Source: Bacteroidota bacterium | GTDB lineage: Bacteria; Bacteroidota; Bacteroidia; Bacteroidales; GCA-2748055 | Direction of reading: 5' to 3' | NCBI GenBank assembly: GCA_030592605.1 | Contig: JAUVIT010000137.1 | Location: 1-5,973, forward strand | DNA length: 5,973 bases | In this document: positions 1 to 5,948 of the stretch, one piece after another | Layout: the number at the start of each line of letters is the position of its first letter | Numbering within the stretch: the stretch's first letter is position 1 | Translations under genes and position numbers: made by a program | The notes under the pieces: generated by a model | Told to the model about the DNA's origin: nothing | The model's database searches: none | The model's input: only the letters and a program-made list of their open reading frames with translations

Positions 1-1
1 C

Positions 2-448
2 AAGGAGGAACGCTACCGCTATGTGGTAGGTATATCGGGTGAATCTGGTTCGGGAAAATCTGAATTGGCTCATGCCCTGGGGACCTGCTTAAAACATCAC
101 AATATCAGGGTGAAGGTGATTCATACCGACAACTACTACAGAATCCAGCCCCTCTTGAGGGAGGAATGGCGCCGGAACAAGGGCTTTGATCAGATCGGAA
201 TCAATGAGTATGACTGGGTCAAGATCAGGAAAACTCTTCGGGACTTTAAAGAGGAGCAGGAGTGCATGATTCCCTGCATCGACCTGATCCCCGAACAGGT
301 GGATAAATTGATTACAGATTTCAGCAAGATTGATATGCTGATCGTGGATGGCCTTTATGCCATCAAGGCCAATGATATTGATATGCGGGTCTTTATTGAT
401 CTCACCTACCATGAAACCAAGATTAACCAGATCAACCGCATGAAATAG
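2..448 (+). CDS. Uridine-kinase-family P-loop kinase, 5' end outside window and cut short by an in-frame amber stop
   Basis: The translated sequence matches the uridine kinase/phosphoribulokinase branch of P-loop kinases, cytoplasmic enzymes that phosphorylate nucleosides or related small molecules with ATP or GTP. Visible motifs are Walker A GESGSGKS (nt 38-61), the substrate-side HTDNYY (nt 122-139), NEYDW, IPCIDLIPEQVD, the Walker-B-like strand DMLIVDGLYAIK, and RVFIDLTYHETK. The frame is open back to position 2 and encodes KEERYRY just before the P-loop strand. Relatives carry a short N-terminal segment there, so the true start lies left of the window and the GTG at 23 is probably not the start. 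Translation meets TAG at 446-448, but the same frame continues with family-like sequence to 583. The truncated product would keep the P-loop core and lose the conserved C-terminal part. The family is clear; the exact substrate is not, as uridine is the default annotation and was not demonstrated here. Confidence 0.8.
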   Translation, partial: KEERYRYVVGISGESGSGKSELAHALGTCLKHHNIRVKVIHTDNYYRIQPLLREEWRRNKGFDQIGINEYDWVKIRKTLRDFKEEQECMIPCIDLIPEQVDKLITDFSKIDMLIVDGLYAIKANDIDMRVFIDLTYHETKINQINRMK

Positions 449-583
449 GCCATGAGCGACTTCCGCCTGGGCAATCTTGAAAATGAGCACCAGGCAGTGA
501 TCAGCCTGAAACCGATGGCCGACCTGGTGGTGGACAAATCTTACCAGGTGGTGACCATGGCCGAACATGAAAGCAAGGATTAG
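449..583 (+). pseudogene. Detached C-terminal tail of the uridine-kinase-like gene, in frame after the amber codon
   Basis: Directly after the TAG at 446-448 the same frame stays open for 44 codons and ends at TAG 581-583. It encodes AMSDFRLGNLENEHQ followed by AVISLKPMADLVVDKSYQVV. This is the expected C-terminal block of this kinase family (SDFR, EHQ.V.SLKP.ADL.V...Y.V). The reading frame is unshifted, so one base substitution in a sense codon such as GAG, AAG or CAG would account for the break. It is either a recent nonsense mutation, an assembly or sequencing error, or a readthrough site. If the stop is an error, the gene is intact and runs from before position 2 to 583. The tail could not be a separate functional protein on present evidence, although an internal ATG exists at 452. 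Confidence 0.7.
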
Positions 584-592
584 TTGGGTGAA

Positions 593-961
593 ATGGAGCT
601 TCCCAGAATCTTATATATAGACGACGAAGTCATCAATCTGGAATTACTCCAGCTCACCTTTATGAACGATTTTGAGGTTCTTATTGCCGAATCTGCTGAG
701 AAGGGTTTGAATTTGCTGACACTGAATCCGGATATTAATGTGCTTATCTCTGATTTGAAAATGCCAGTGATGAATGGCCTGGATTTTATCAAGGTGGTCA
801 AAGAGAATCACCCGGAGAAGGTCTGCATGTTGTTAACCGGTTTTATGGAATCGGATGTTATGCTGGAGGGATTTAATAAAGAATTAATATTCAGGTATTT
901 AATGAAGCCCTGGAATAAGGATGAGCTGAAAGAGACCATTCTGGAGGCTCTGAGGCGCTAA
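593..961 (+). CDS. Single-domain response regulator (receiver domain only)
   Basis: This 122-residue protein is a CheY-like receiver with no output domain, cytoplasmic, accepting a phosphoryl group from a histidine kinase. All the expected residues are present: acidic pair D10-D11 (LYIDDE), phosphoacceptor D54 in LISDLKMPVMNG, switch T82 (LLTGF) and K105 in FRYLMKPW. The FRYLxKPW block is common in receivers of complex or phosphorelay systems. I chose ATG 593 because it opens directly onto MELPRILYIDDE. A TTG at 584 would add only three residues and abut the preceding stop. The gap to the kinase frame is 9 nt, which suggests co-transcription with it. No strong ribosome-binding site is seen. 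Its last 4 nt overlap the end of the convergent histidine kinase gene. With no output domain, it probably acts by protein interaction or passes phosphate on; the neighbouring kinase is the likeliest partner, by position only. Confidence 0.92.
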   Translation: MELPRILYIDDEVINLELLQLTFMNDFEVLIAESAEKGLNLLTLNPDINVLISDLKMPVMNGLDFIKVVKENHPEKVCMLLTGFMESDVMLEGFNKELIFRYLMKPWNKDELKETILEALRR

Positions 962-2313
962 GCTTTGGGAAGAATCACATCAAAAATAACCAGGTCATTT
1001 TCATTTCTGGCTTCAATCCAGCCCTGTTGTTCTTTCATGATCATATAAGAGATAGCCATGCCAAGCCCCTTCCCTGTACCCGCATTATCAATTGTGTAGA
1101 AGGGATCATAGATAAGCTTTATCTGATGCTCCGGAATGGGAGGGCCATTGTTTGAGAAAGATATGCATGTATGCTTTTGGTTTTCTCTTCTGATCTCTGA
1201 TACAGATATATCGATGGTCTTCTGTTTGTCGCCTTTGCTCACATCCAGAACGTGGAGGGCATTCAAAAGGATTTGGTTAAATACCTGTTGAAGCTGTTCA
1301 TCGGAGCAGTAAATCGTTGTCCCATCCGGAATATTCTTGGTCAGGTTAATGTAGTAGGGGATTTTTTTCTCGATGCTAAGTAGAACAGAATATAGCATCT
1401 GGTTCAGATCATGATCCTGTTTGTGTACCTTCCCCGGATTGGAGAAGAATTTCAAACTGGTCACAATATCCGTAACCCGCTCCACTCCCTCCAGGGTATT
1501 GTCTATAATTTTATCCATTTGCTCGTACAGGGCATTCTTTTCCTTCGAGGGCTTGCCGTCCAGCTTAAGCAACTCATTTTTCAGGGTACTGGTAGCATGC
1601 AATCCGCCCGAAATAAAGTTCATGGGATTATTTATCTCGTGTGCGATACCGGTTGTCAACACCCCCAGCGAAACCATTTTCTCGGCATGGATCAAGTCAT
1701 CCTGCTGCCTGATCATAATCTGCTCGTACTGGTAGTTCCTGGCAAAAACCAGGCCCAGTGCCAGATTGACAAATATGTAGAGGATAACGGGTATAAAACC
1801 ATAATAAAACCGGTTCTCCAGGATGATGGGAATAATTTTTTCAGTCCCATCTTTTAACAGCATCATATAAGAGGCGATAAAAACAGCCAGCAGGAGATAG
1901 GCCACAAGGGTGATGATCAGTACAACTCTGTCCCTTCGGGTATGAAGTATAAAATGGGGCAAGAGGGAGAGGGCGATGGGAACATAGGGAAACCAGAAAT
2001 AGAATTCATCACTGGTTAATCCGGCAAGGGGAGGAAGGATGAGCAGGAGAAAGGGGGTCACGGTCAGCATCAGGAGTTTTGCCAGGGTAAAGAACCTGAA
2101 CCGGATCAACAGGATTTCCACGATTCCCAGCAGGATCAATGAGTGGTAGCGGTAGGAGACAGGGATCAGCTCTTCTGATGAGCTGTGAAGCAGGATCACC
2201 ACAAGCGAAAAGAGCAGGATATAAAAGTAGCTGATATAGATCAGTGCAAGGATATCCCGTTCCTGTTCAAACCTGTACCCCAGGCCTAATTTCTTGATGG
2301 AAGGCAACTGCAT
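958..2313 (-). CDS. Membrane histidine kinase with six-helix N-terminal region, HisKA and HATPase_c
   Basis: A 451-residue sensor kinase that autophosphorylates on histidine and phosphorylates a receiver. About six hydrophobic segments fill residues 20-43, 57-71, 75-97, 104-123, 129-152 and 168-191, with no sizeable extracytoplasmic domain, so sensing is probably within or at the membrane. A short linker (YQYEQIMIRQQDDLIHAEKM) leads to the H-box GIAHEINNPMNFI with H225 as phosphoacceptor. The ATPase domain has the N-box FNQILLNALHVL (N351), a G1-type block SNNGPPIP (residues 387-394), an F-box-like YDPFYT and G2 GTGKGLGM (412-419). The usual G1 aspartate appears as N388. The first ATG is at 2313 (MQLPSIKK); a TTG at 2340 would add nine residues (MNVCSKFIV) and I regard it as less likely. 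The gene is convergent with the response regulator, overlapping by 4 nt, and divergent from the lipoprotein gene at 2397. Its signal is unknown. Confidence 0.92.
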   Translation of the reverse strand: MQLPSIKKLGLGYRFEQERDILALIYISYFYILLFSLVVILLHSSSEELIPVSYRYHSLILLGIVEILLIRFRFFTLAKLLMLTVTPFLLLILPPLAGLTSDEFYFWFPYVPIALSLLPHFILHTRRDRVVLIITLVAYLLLAVFIASYMMLLKDGTEKIIPIILENRFYYGFIPVILYIFVNLALGLVFARNYQYEQIMIRQQDDLIHAEKMVSLGVLTTGIAHEINNPMNFISGGLHATSTLKNELLKLDGKPSKEKNALYEQMDKIIDNTLEGVERVTDIVTSLKFFSNPGKVHKQDHDLNQMLYSVLLSIEKKIPYYINLTKNIPDGTTIYCSDEQLQQVFNQILLNALHVLDVSKGDKQKTIDISVSEIRRENQKHTCISFSNNGPPIPEHQIKLIYDPFYTIDNAGTGKGLGMAISYMIMKEQQGWIEARNENDLVIFDVILPKA

Positions 2314-2396
2314 TACAATAAATTTACTACAAACGTTCAATAAATGAGAAAAAAACCCGTTTTGTTTGACAGAATGATATGTAAAAAAACAGAAAG
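2314..2396. promoter_or_regulatory. Divergent intergenic region between histidine kinase and lipoprotein genes
   Basis: These 83 nt separate two divergent genes and must hold the start signals of both unless distant promoters are used. The leader before the ATG at 2397 is A-rich (run of A at 2383-2389, then CAGAAAG), as is usual for Bacteroidota genes lacking a Shine-Dalgarno sequence. On the minus strand, 2330-2337 reads AACGTTTG, one base off the TAnnTTTG -7 consensus and 17 nt before the kinase ATG at 2313. A TTTG at 2361-2364 on the plus strand could be a -33 element for the lipoprotein gene, but no matching -7 element follows. These assignments are weak. Confidence 0.35.
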
Positions 2397-3221
2397 ATGA
2401 AAACGGATAGAGGATTGAAGATTTTTAGACTTTCAGCCATTCTGATGGTTGTTTCCCTTTTAATTGTAAGCACCTCGTGTGATACGGAACCCGTGGAGAA
2501 CCGCCCGGAGCTTCCCCCGGTGGAGAGTATGATGATGAGTTTTTCTGACTTTAATGAAGTAATAGGAGATACAAAAGCAAGCGGGGAACCCCATCTACAT
2601 TTCAATTATGCCTTTTCATCCCTGGTTTTCTGGAGCGGTGCCTCGGCCTTGACTATGGCACTCCCGGTAGCAGCCTATGGCTATGCACTGGAGCAGGGAG
2701 TGGAGTATTTGGGAGAAAATAGTTGGGAGTGGGCATACAGTTTTCAATGGAGTGGCCTGGACTATACAGCTACTCTGACCGCCACAAGGATCAATAACGA
2801 GGAATTCTCCCTGGAGATGCTGATTGCACCTTCTGCAGAGCCCGATCAGGGAGTGAGGTGGTTTGACGGGGTGCTTAGGTATGACCATACAATGGCCAAC
2901 TGGACCATTTACAGAGATGGAAGCATTGAAGTACTTGAAATAGCGTGGAGCAAGGACTTTGAGTTGGGCGATGCATCCCTACTCTATACCTATGTGGAAC
3001 CGGAGAATCTTGAAACAGGCAGCTATTTAAGGTATGATTATGCTCCTCTGGAAGCCTACGATGCTTCTTTTGCAGTAACACGTTCAACTGGAACAACATT
3101 GATCCAGTGGAATACAAGCAGCAAGGAGGGTCGCGTTCAGGATGAGGCGAAATTTGGCGATGCCGAATGGAATTGCTGGGATTCGCTGGAGAATGGATTG
3201 ATAGACCTTAGCTGTGAGTAG
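2397..3221 (+). CDS. Lipoprotein of unknown function
   Basis: I do not recognise this 274-residue protein. Its N-terminus is a type II (lipoprotein) signal: basic MKTDRGLKIFR, a hydrophobic stretch at about residues 12-24, then STS before C28, a relaxed lipobox of the kind common in Bacteroidota. The mature protein should be lipid-anchored in the cell envelope. After an acidic, proline-rich linker (29-45) comes a segment rich in small and hydrophobic residues (about 74-105, SSLVFWSGASALTMALPVAA). It is followed by alternating aromatic and polar sequence (WAYSFQWSGLDYTATLTATR, WTIYRDGSIEVLEIAW) that suggests beta strands. Two cysteines near the C-terminus, C260 and C273, could form a disulphide after export. 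The start has an A-rich leader. The stop lies 8 nt from the convergent cyclophilin stop, leaving no room for a separate terminator. The envelope location is well supported; no function can be proposed. Confidence 0.8.
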   Translation: MKTDRGLKIFRLSAILMVVSLLIVSTSCDTEPVENRPELPPVESMMMSFSDFNEVIGDTKASGEPHLHFNYAFSSLVFWSGASALTMALPVAAYGYALEQGVEYLGENSWEWAYSFQWSGLDYTATLTATRINNEEFSLEMLIAPSAEPDQGVRWFDGVLRYDHTMANWTIYRDGSIEVLEIAWSKDFELGDASLLYTYVEPENLETGSYLRYDYAPLEAYDASFAVTRSTGTTLIQWNTSSKEGRVQDEAKFGDAEWNCWDSLENGLIDLSCE

Positions 3222-3229
3222 TTCCGTTG

Positions 3230-3838
3230 CTATTTTGAAATAAGGGAAATCGCCCTGATTCTTACATGCTCCTTCAGGTACTGGCCCTCATCGGCCTGTG
3301 CCTGTATTGCCCGGACAACATCCATGCCTTTGACCACTTTTCCAAAGGCTGCAAAACCCTGTCCATCTGGATTTCGCTTTCCACCATAATCAAGCGAGGG
3401 TTGATCGCCTATACAGATAAAGAACTCGGTTGAGGCACTACCCGGCTCCATGCGAGCCATGGAGATGACTCCATTGGTATGCAGTATTCCGGTTTCCTGT
3501 GTAGATTCATGCCTGATGGGAGTAATGGTGTCAAGCACCTCATCATGGAAGAGTCCGCCCTGTATTACTTCGATCTTTACCTTGCTTTGGCTTTGGTTAT
3601 CCAATCGGACCACCCTGTAGAATATGCTGTTTGTATAGTCTCCATGCTCCACATGGGCCAGGAAGTTGTCAGCTGTTACCGGGGACTTGTTGCTGTATAA
3701 TTCCACGCTTATATCACCCAGGTCGGTCTGGATCAGCACCATGGTGGGTGGCCGGTCGCAAGAGACCGGTCCGGCAAGCATGGCAATGAGTAGAAGCAAT
3801 ACCGGTTTACACCAGTTTATGTTTCTGTACAAATTCAT
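3230..3838 (-). CDS. Cyclophilin-type peptidyl-prolyl cis-trans isomerase, predicted lipoprotein
   Basis: A 202-residue protein with a lipoprotein signal (MNLYRNINWCKPVLLLLIAM, then GPVS before C27) followed by a cyclophilin domain from about residue 33 to the C-terminus. Cyclophilins catalyse isomerisation of Xaa-Pro bonds; the signal places this one in the envelope, where it would assist folding of exported proteins. Domain blocks are GDISVELYSNKSPVTADNF, FYRVV with R75 at the catalytic arginine position, IQGG with Q93, ISMARMEPGSASTEFFI with F139-F140, and GFAAFGKVVKGMDVV. The histidine seen before FGKV in eukaryotic cyclophilin A is F162 here, and the cyclophilin A tryptophan loop is replaced by SLDYGG, as in many bacterial members. 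The ATG at 3838 lies inside the preceding gene, a 32-nt overlap in another frame. No later start keeps the signal intact, so the overlap appears real and suggests translational coupling. No Shine-Dalgarno sequence is seen. Confidence 0.93.
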   Translation of the reverse strand: MNLYRNINWCKPVLLLLIAMLAGPVSCDRPPTMVLIQTDLGDISVELYSNKSPVTADNFLAHVEHGDYTNSIFYRVVRLDNQSQSKVKIEVIQGGLFHDEVLDTITPIRHESTQETGILHTNGVISMARMEPGSASTEFFICIGDQPSLDYGGKRNPDGQGFAAFGKVVKGMDVVRAIQAQADEGQYLKEHVRIRAISLISK

Positions 3839-5147
3839 CCAGAACGATGTTCAGGTTTGGTTCACCAATTTCCTGCAGGTCATAATAAACCCTGGTATTT
3901 GGTTTTTTGATATTAATCAGGCGATTCAGATCAATTGGAGTCCCTATGATCACCGAGTCGCAATCGGAATTGTTTATGGTAGTCTCAAGATCCTTTAATT
4001 GTTGCTCTCCATAACCCATGGCCGGAAGAAGGGTTCCTATTTCCGGGTAGATTTCAAAGGTCTCTGTTAGTTTCCCAACCGTAAATGGCCGGGGATCGAC
4101 CAAAGCAGCAGCGCCATATTTTCTGGCGGCCACCACACCGGCTCCAATCTTCATCTCTCCATGGGTAAGGGTAGGTCCATCTTCAACCACAAGCACTCTT
4201 TTTCCTTTGATCACTGCCGGGTCATCCACCCGGATGGGTGAGGCGCCGTCGATAACCGTGGCAGAAGGATTCACCTTTTCAATGCTCTCCCTGACCACCT
4301 GGATGCCCTCTGGCGCAGCACTATCCATTTTGTTGATAACAATAACATCAGAAGTCCGTAATACCACCTCTCCCGGGTAGTAGCTTAACTCATGTCCGGG
4401 CCTGTGCGGATCCACAACTCCGATAGTCAGATCGGGCTTATAAAATGAAAAATCGTTATTCCCTCCATCCCAGAGTATCACATCACATCCATCCGGATCA
4501 ACTTCAGCAGCACGTACAATGGCCTCATAATCGACTCCGGCATAGATCACATTTCCCCGTACCACATGGGGCTCGTATTCCTCCATCTCTTCGATGGTAC
4601 ACTTGTGATGCTTCAGGTCTTCCAGCGCTGCAAAACGCTGCACTTTCTGTGCTTCCAGATCACCATAGGGCATGGGGTGCCTGATGGCCACGACTTTCAG
4701 ACCCTTCTCCATCAGAAGTTCGATGACCCTTCGGGAGGTCTGACTTTTCCCGCACCCGGTTCTTACCGCACATACAGCAATCACGGGCTTCTTGCTCTCA
4801 ATCATGGTATCATTGGTTCCCAGCAGTGTAAAATTTGCACCTGCTGCATTGACCACTGCGCTGATGGCCATCACCTTCTCATAGGGCAGATCGCTGTAAG
4901 AGAAGACACAGGTCTTGGCCTCCAATTCAACAATTAAGCGAGGCAATTGATCCTCGGAATAAATGGGGATTCCATCCGGATAGAGTTCACCTGCCAGTCC
5001 GGCCGGATATTTTCTACCATCGATATCAGGAATCTGGGCAGCCGTAAAGGCTAATACCATGTATTCCTCCCTGTTTCTGAAATAGGTGTTAAAATTGTGA
5101 AAATCCCTACCCGCAGCTCCAATGATAATGATATTCTTTCTTGTCAT
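3807..5147 (-). CDS. Cyclic 2,3-diphosphoglycerate synthetase-like P-loop NTPase
   Basis: The 446-residue sequence matches the predicted-GTPase family annotated as cyclic 2,3-diphosphoglycerate synthase. In the methanogen Methanothermus fervidus the named enzyme closes 2,3-bisphosphoglycerate into a cyclic anhydride using ATP; the role of bacterial members is not established. The N-terminal part (1-120) starts with a Rossmann-like IIIIGAAGRDFHNFN. A P-loop follows at 128-135 (VRTGCGKS, K134), preceded by the strand PVIAVCA. Other conserved-looking blocks are RHPMPYGDLEAQKVQRF (156-172), YAGVDY (202-207), the Walker-B-like ILWDGGNND (224-232), VVDPHRPGHE (244-253), a guanine-type NKMD (272-275), VLVVEDGPTLTHGEMKIGAG (318-337) and DPRPFTVG (351-358). 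No signal peptide or membrane helix is seen, so it should be cytoplasmic. It begins at the only good ATG, 30 nt from a candidate -7 element. It precedes and overlaps the cyclophilin gene. Family membership is firm; the product in this organism is uncertain. Confidence 0.85.
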   Translation of the reverse strand: MTRKNIIIIGAAGRDFHNFNTYFRNREEYMVLAFTAAQIPDIDGRKYPAGLAGELYPDGIPIYSEDQLPRLIVELEAKTCVFSYSDLPYEKVMAISAVVNAAGANFTLLGTNDTMIESKKPVIAVCAVRTGCGKSQTSRRVIELLMEKGLKVVAIRHPMPYGDLEAQKVQRFAALEDLKHHKCTIEEMEEYEPHVVRGNVIYAGVDYEAIVRAAEVDPDGCDVILWDGGNNDFSFYKPDLTIGVVDPHRPGHELSYYPGEVVLRTSDVIVINKMDSAAPEGIQVVRESIEKVNPSATVIDGASPIRVDDPAVIKGKRVLVVEDGPTLTHGEMKIGAGVVAARKYGAAALVDPRPFTVGKLTETFEIYPEIGTLLPAMGYGEQQLKDLETTINNSDCDSVIIGTPIDLNRLINIKKPNTRVYYDLQEIGEPNLNIVLDEFVQKHKLV

Positions 5148-5176
5148 TTGTAGTGTAGTTAAGTGTTCTATTCACT

Positions 5177-5184
5177 CAAATGTA
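5177..5184 (-). promoter_or_regulatory. Candidate Bacteroidota-type -7 promoter element for the cDPG synthetase-like gene
   Basis: Read on the minus strand this is TACATTTG, an exact match to the TAnnTTTG -7 consensus of the Bacteroidota primary sigma factor. It lies 29 nt before the ATG at 5147, which would give a leader of roughly 20-25 nt. I find no convincing TTG at the -33 position, so this is a plausible but incomplete promoter. It would drive the synthetase-cyclophilin pair. Confidence 0.45.
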
Positions 5185-5286
5185 AATGAATAATTTGCTG
5201 GGTATACTGAATATGCTATATAATAGAAATTAGCCAGGCATATATAGAACAACTTGCTTACAAATGTGTAATATTATATATTAGAG

Positions 5287-5318
5287 TTTTTCGAATATTT
5301 TTTTCGAAATTCGAAAAA
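5287..5318. repeat. Three TTTTTCGAA half-sites, two forming a near-perfect palindrome, before the AcpH-like gene
   Basis: The 9-mer TTTTTCGAA occurs on the plus strand at 5287-5295 and 5300-5308 and on the minus strand at 5310-5318. The last two form an interrupted palindrome with perfect 9-bp arms around a single central A at 5309. The first is a direct repeat of the second, offset by 13 bp. The first and third also pair as a 10-bp inverted repeat (5287-5296 with 5309-5318). The cluster ends 12 nt before the ATG at 5331. This looks like an operator for a dimeric regulator close to the promoter or start. As RNA it could instead fold into alternative AT-rich hairpins near the start codon. I saw no other TTCGAA in the window. 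No regulator can be named. Confidence 0.5.
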
Positions 5319-5330
5319 GTGAATACGAAT

Positions 5331-5948
5331 ATGAATTTTCTTGCACATACATACCTCTCTGGATGCAATGAGGAGATCATTGTGGGAAATTTCATGGGCG
5401 ATTATGTGAAAGGGAGATCTTATGAGCTTTTTCCCGAGCAGGTGAAAAAAGGGATCCTGATTCATCGTGATATCGACTCATTCACCGACATGCACCAGAT
5501 AACAAGGAACAGTAAACTACGGCTTTCTTCCAGGAATCACAAATACGCGGGCATTGTTACGGATATTTTTTACGATCATTTCCTGGCTTCGCTCTGGGAT
5601 GATTACTCAGACCTGCCACTGAGTGAGTTTGTGAAACGCTCCTATGAAATACTGAAGCGGAATTACAAAGTTCTGCCAGATGCCATCAAAAGGTGGTTTC
5701 CCACATTTCTGGAAAACAACTGGATGATGGCATATGCGAGAGTGGATGGAATAGAGCTGGTTCTGGAACGGATGGCAGCCAATACTTCCTTGCCCGATCA
5801 CTCTGCTTTTGCCGTTGAGGTACTAAGGGATCAGTATGCCCTGTTTATGGATGACTTCGTACGATTCTTCCCACTGATCATTCAGTTTCTGGAGGATAAG
5901 TACGAAATTGAGATTACGGCAAGCAGGGAGGCTTATCCTAACTGTTAA
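5331..5948 (+). CDS. Acyl-carrier-protein phosphodiesterase (AcpH/DUF479) family protein
   Basis: This 205-residue protein matches the AcpH family. The E. coli member removes the 4'-phosphopantetheine group from holo-acyl carrier protein in the cytoplasm, using a metal-dependent HD-like fold. The family blocks are all present: N-terminal MNFLAHTYLSG, VGNFMGDYVKG (18-28) with D24, GILIHRDIDSFTD (41-53) with H45, D49 and D53, and YAGIVTDIFYDHFLA (72-86) with D78, D82 and H83. The ATG at 5331 is chosen because family proteins begin exactly with MNFLAH; a GTG at 5319 would add four residues and sit at the edge of the palindrome. The length is close to the family's usual 190-200. It is transcribed away from the cDPG synthetase-like gene across an AT-rich 183-nt spacer, and the palindromic half-site cluster just upstream suggests specific control. 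No acpP or acyl-carrier gene is visible here, so the substrate is inferred from the family only. Confidence 0.9.
   Translation: MNFLAHTYLSGCNEEIIVGNFMGDYVKGRSYELFPEQVKKGILIHRDIDSFTDMHQITRNSKLRLSSRNHKYAGIVTDIFYDHFLASLWDDYSDLPLSEFVKRSYEILKRNYKVLPDAIKRWFPTFLENNWMMAYARVDGIELVLERMAANTSLPDHSAFAVEVLRDQYALFMDDFVRFFPLIIQFLEDKYEIEITASREAYPNC

Noticed and set aside
2..25. A strong Shine-Dalgarno-like AAGGAGG at 2-8 followed by ATG at 21 and GTG at 23, suggesting a start of the kinase gene inside the window.
   Set aside because: The ATG at 21 reads ATG-TGG-TAG and stops at once. The frame of the GTG is open upstream to the window edge, and relatives have an N-terminal segment before the P-loop strand, so the purine run is more likely codons for Lys-Glu-Glu.
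89..568. A 159-codon open frame on the minus strand opposite the kinase gene.
   Set aside because: It is antisense to clearly conserved kinase sequence, including the tail after the amber codon. Its translation is histidine-rich, low-complexity and without recognisable motifs, typical of a shadow frame.
952..966. Possible bidirectional terminator between the convergent regulator and histidine kinase genes.
   Set aside because: The coding regions overlap and the sequence shows only the short palindromes GCGC and AAGCTT, with no stable stem and T-run.
1411..1857. Long plus-strand open frames inside the histidine kinase gene (also 1421-1735).
   Set aside because: They lie antisense to the conserved HisKA and membrane regions and show no domain or start signal; they are shadows.
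4445..4937. Plus-strand open frames opposite the cDPG synthetase-like gene.
   Set aside because: They are antisense to conserved motifs, rich in His and Pro, and have no family resemblance.
5216..5247. A 7-bp inverted repeat, CTATATA and TATATAG, separated by 18 nt.
   Set aside because: It is short and made almost wholly of A and T in an AT-rich spacer, so chance occurrence is likely.
5319..5330. GTG at 5319 as an alternative start of the AcpH-like gene.
   Set aside because: Family members begin at MNFLAH, which matches ATG 5331 exactly, and the GTG overlaps the edge of the palindromic half-site cluster.
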